Shown piece after piece: positions 63,908 through 64,000 of a stretch of DNA of 64,000 nt. The stretch spans positions 5,329,001 through 5,393,000 of the forward strand of contig NZ_CP034346.1 in NCBI RefSeq assembly GCF_003991425.1, given 5' to 3'. The translations under genes and the position numbers were made by a program. Each line of letters opens with the position of its first letter. Position 1 is the first letter of the stretch. Under the pieces are notes generated by a model, which was given only the letters and a program-made list of their open reading frames with translations, ran no database searches and was not told the origin of the DNA. Origin of the DNA: Paenibacillus lutimineralis. Its GTDB lineage: Bacteria > Bacillota > Bacilli > Paenibacillales > Paenibacillaceae.

Positions 63908-64000
63908 TTAGATAACCCATATAATAAATAGAATAATCATGACAAGCTGGAGGATAATCTTAACCACAAAGCTGCTGAATAAACCAACAACAGAGCCGAT
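63908..64000 (-). CDS. C-terminal end of a membrane protein (partial)
   Basis: The last 93 bases encode, on the minus strand, about 30 residues ending in a hydrophobic helix (VVKIILQLVMIILFIIWVI) and a stop at 63908-63910. The gene continues past the window. The family cannot be named. Confidence 0.5.
   Translation of the reverse strand: MGSVVGLFSSFVVKIILQLVMIILFIIWVI

Overview
The window reads as chromosomal DNA from an endospore-forming, aerobic, low-to-mid-GC Bacillota, most like Paenibacillus. The evidence is family content: the sporulation checkpoint gene sda, a SpoVB-type flippase, a YheC/YheD ATP-grasp protein, the Bacillus-type helicase loaders DnaB and DnaI, a three-gene cytochrome b558 succinate dehydrogenase, the coproheme decarboxylase HemQ, and yuiB, yumC, yuzB and yutI genes typical of Bacillales. 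Menaquinone appears to be made by the futalosine route (mqnE plus a UbiD-type decarboxylase). I saw no rRNA, tRNA, CRISPR array, transposase or prophage.

Layout. 1-14 kb: ecsAB behind a DEAD-box helicase; an SDR and cheX; a LysR gene and a PHP phosphatase; two GNAT acetyltransferases; a DUF1361 membrane protein; an alkyltransferase-like DNA repair protein; a NagZ-type lipoprotein; and the selenouridine pair mnmH/selD. 14-22 kb: sdhCAB with a divergent LysR regulator, then a K+ operon (ktrB, ktrA, antiporter) behind a cyclic di-AMP riboswitch with its own promoter and terminator. 22-32 kb: a CPBP protease, uvrC, trxA, a 51-aa YqzM-like protein, dnaB-dnaI, yuiB and hemQ. 32-41 kb: NDH-2, yumC, a small zinc-ribbon gene, sda under a cluster of DnaA boxes, an AI-2E family exporter, an A-type Fe-S carrier, mqnE, yuzB and yutI.

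42-53 kb is a catabolic island: a YesM/YesN-type two-component system, a convergent membrane-anchored binding protein, then a lipoprotein, two permeases, a 60-aa membrane protein and a GH112 beta-galactoside phosphorylase. It looks like a system that senses, imports and phosphorolyses galacto-N-biose or a similar disaccharide. There is no dedicated ATPase, so a shared MsmX-type one is expected. 53-64 kb: metNPQ behind a SAM riboswitch, a HEPN protein, a frameshifted UbiD decarboxylase, ctaA, a thioredoxin-like protein, a DUF2515 gene and a SpoVB/YtgP flippase.

The most unusual signal is a dispersed, non-coding repeat family with GTTCAAAAAG/CTTTTTGAAC ends. There are full-length copies of about 168 bp and many short derivatives, all between genes. 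Three times an element end lies exactly 17 nt from the next inverted end. Other points of interest are a hairpin that buries the ribosome binding site of the zinc-ribbon gene and could terminate sda on the other strand, several operator-like palindromes, and terminators that enclose stop codons.
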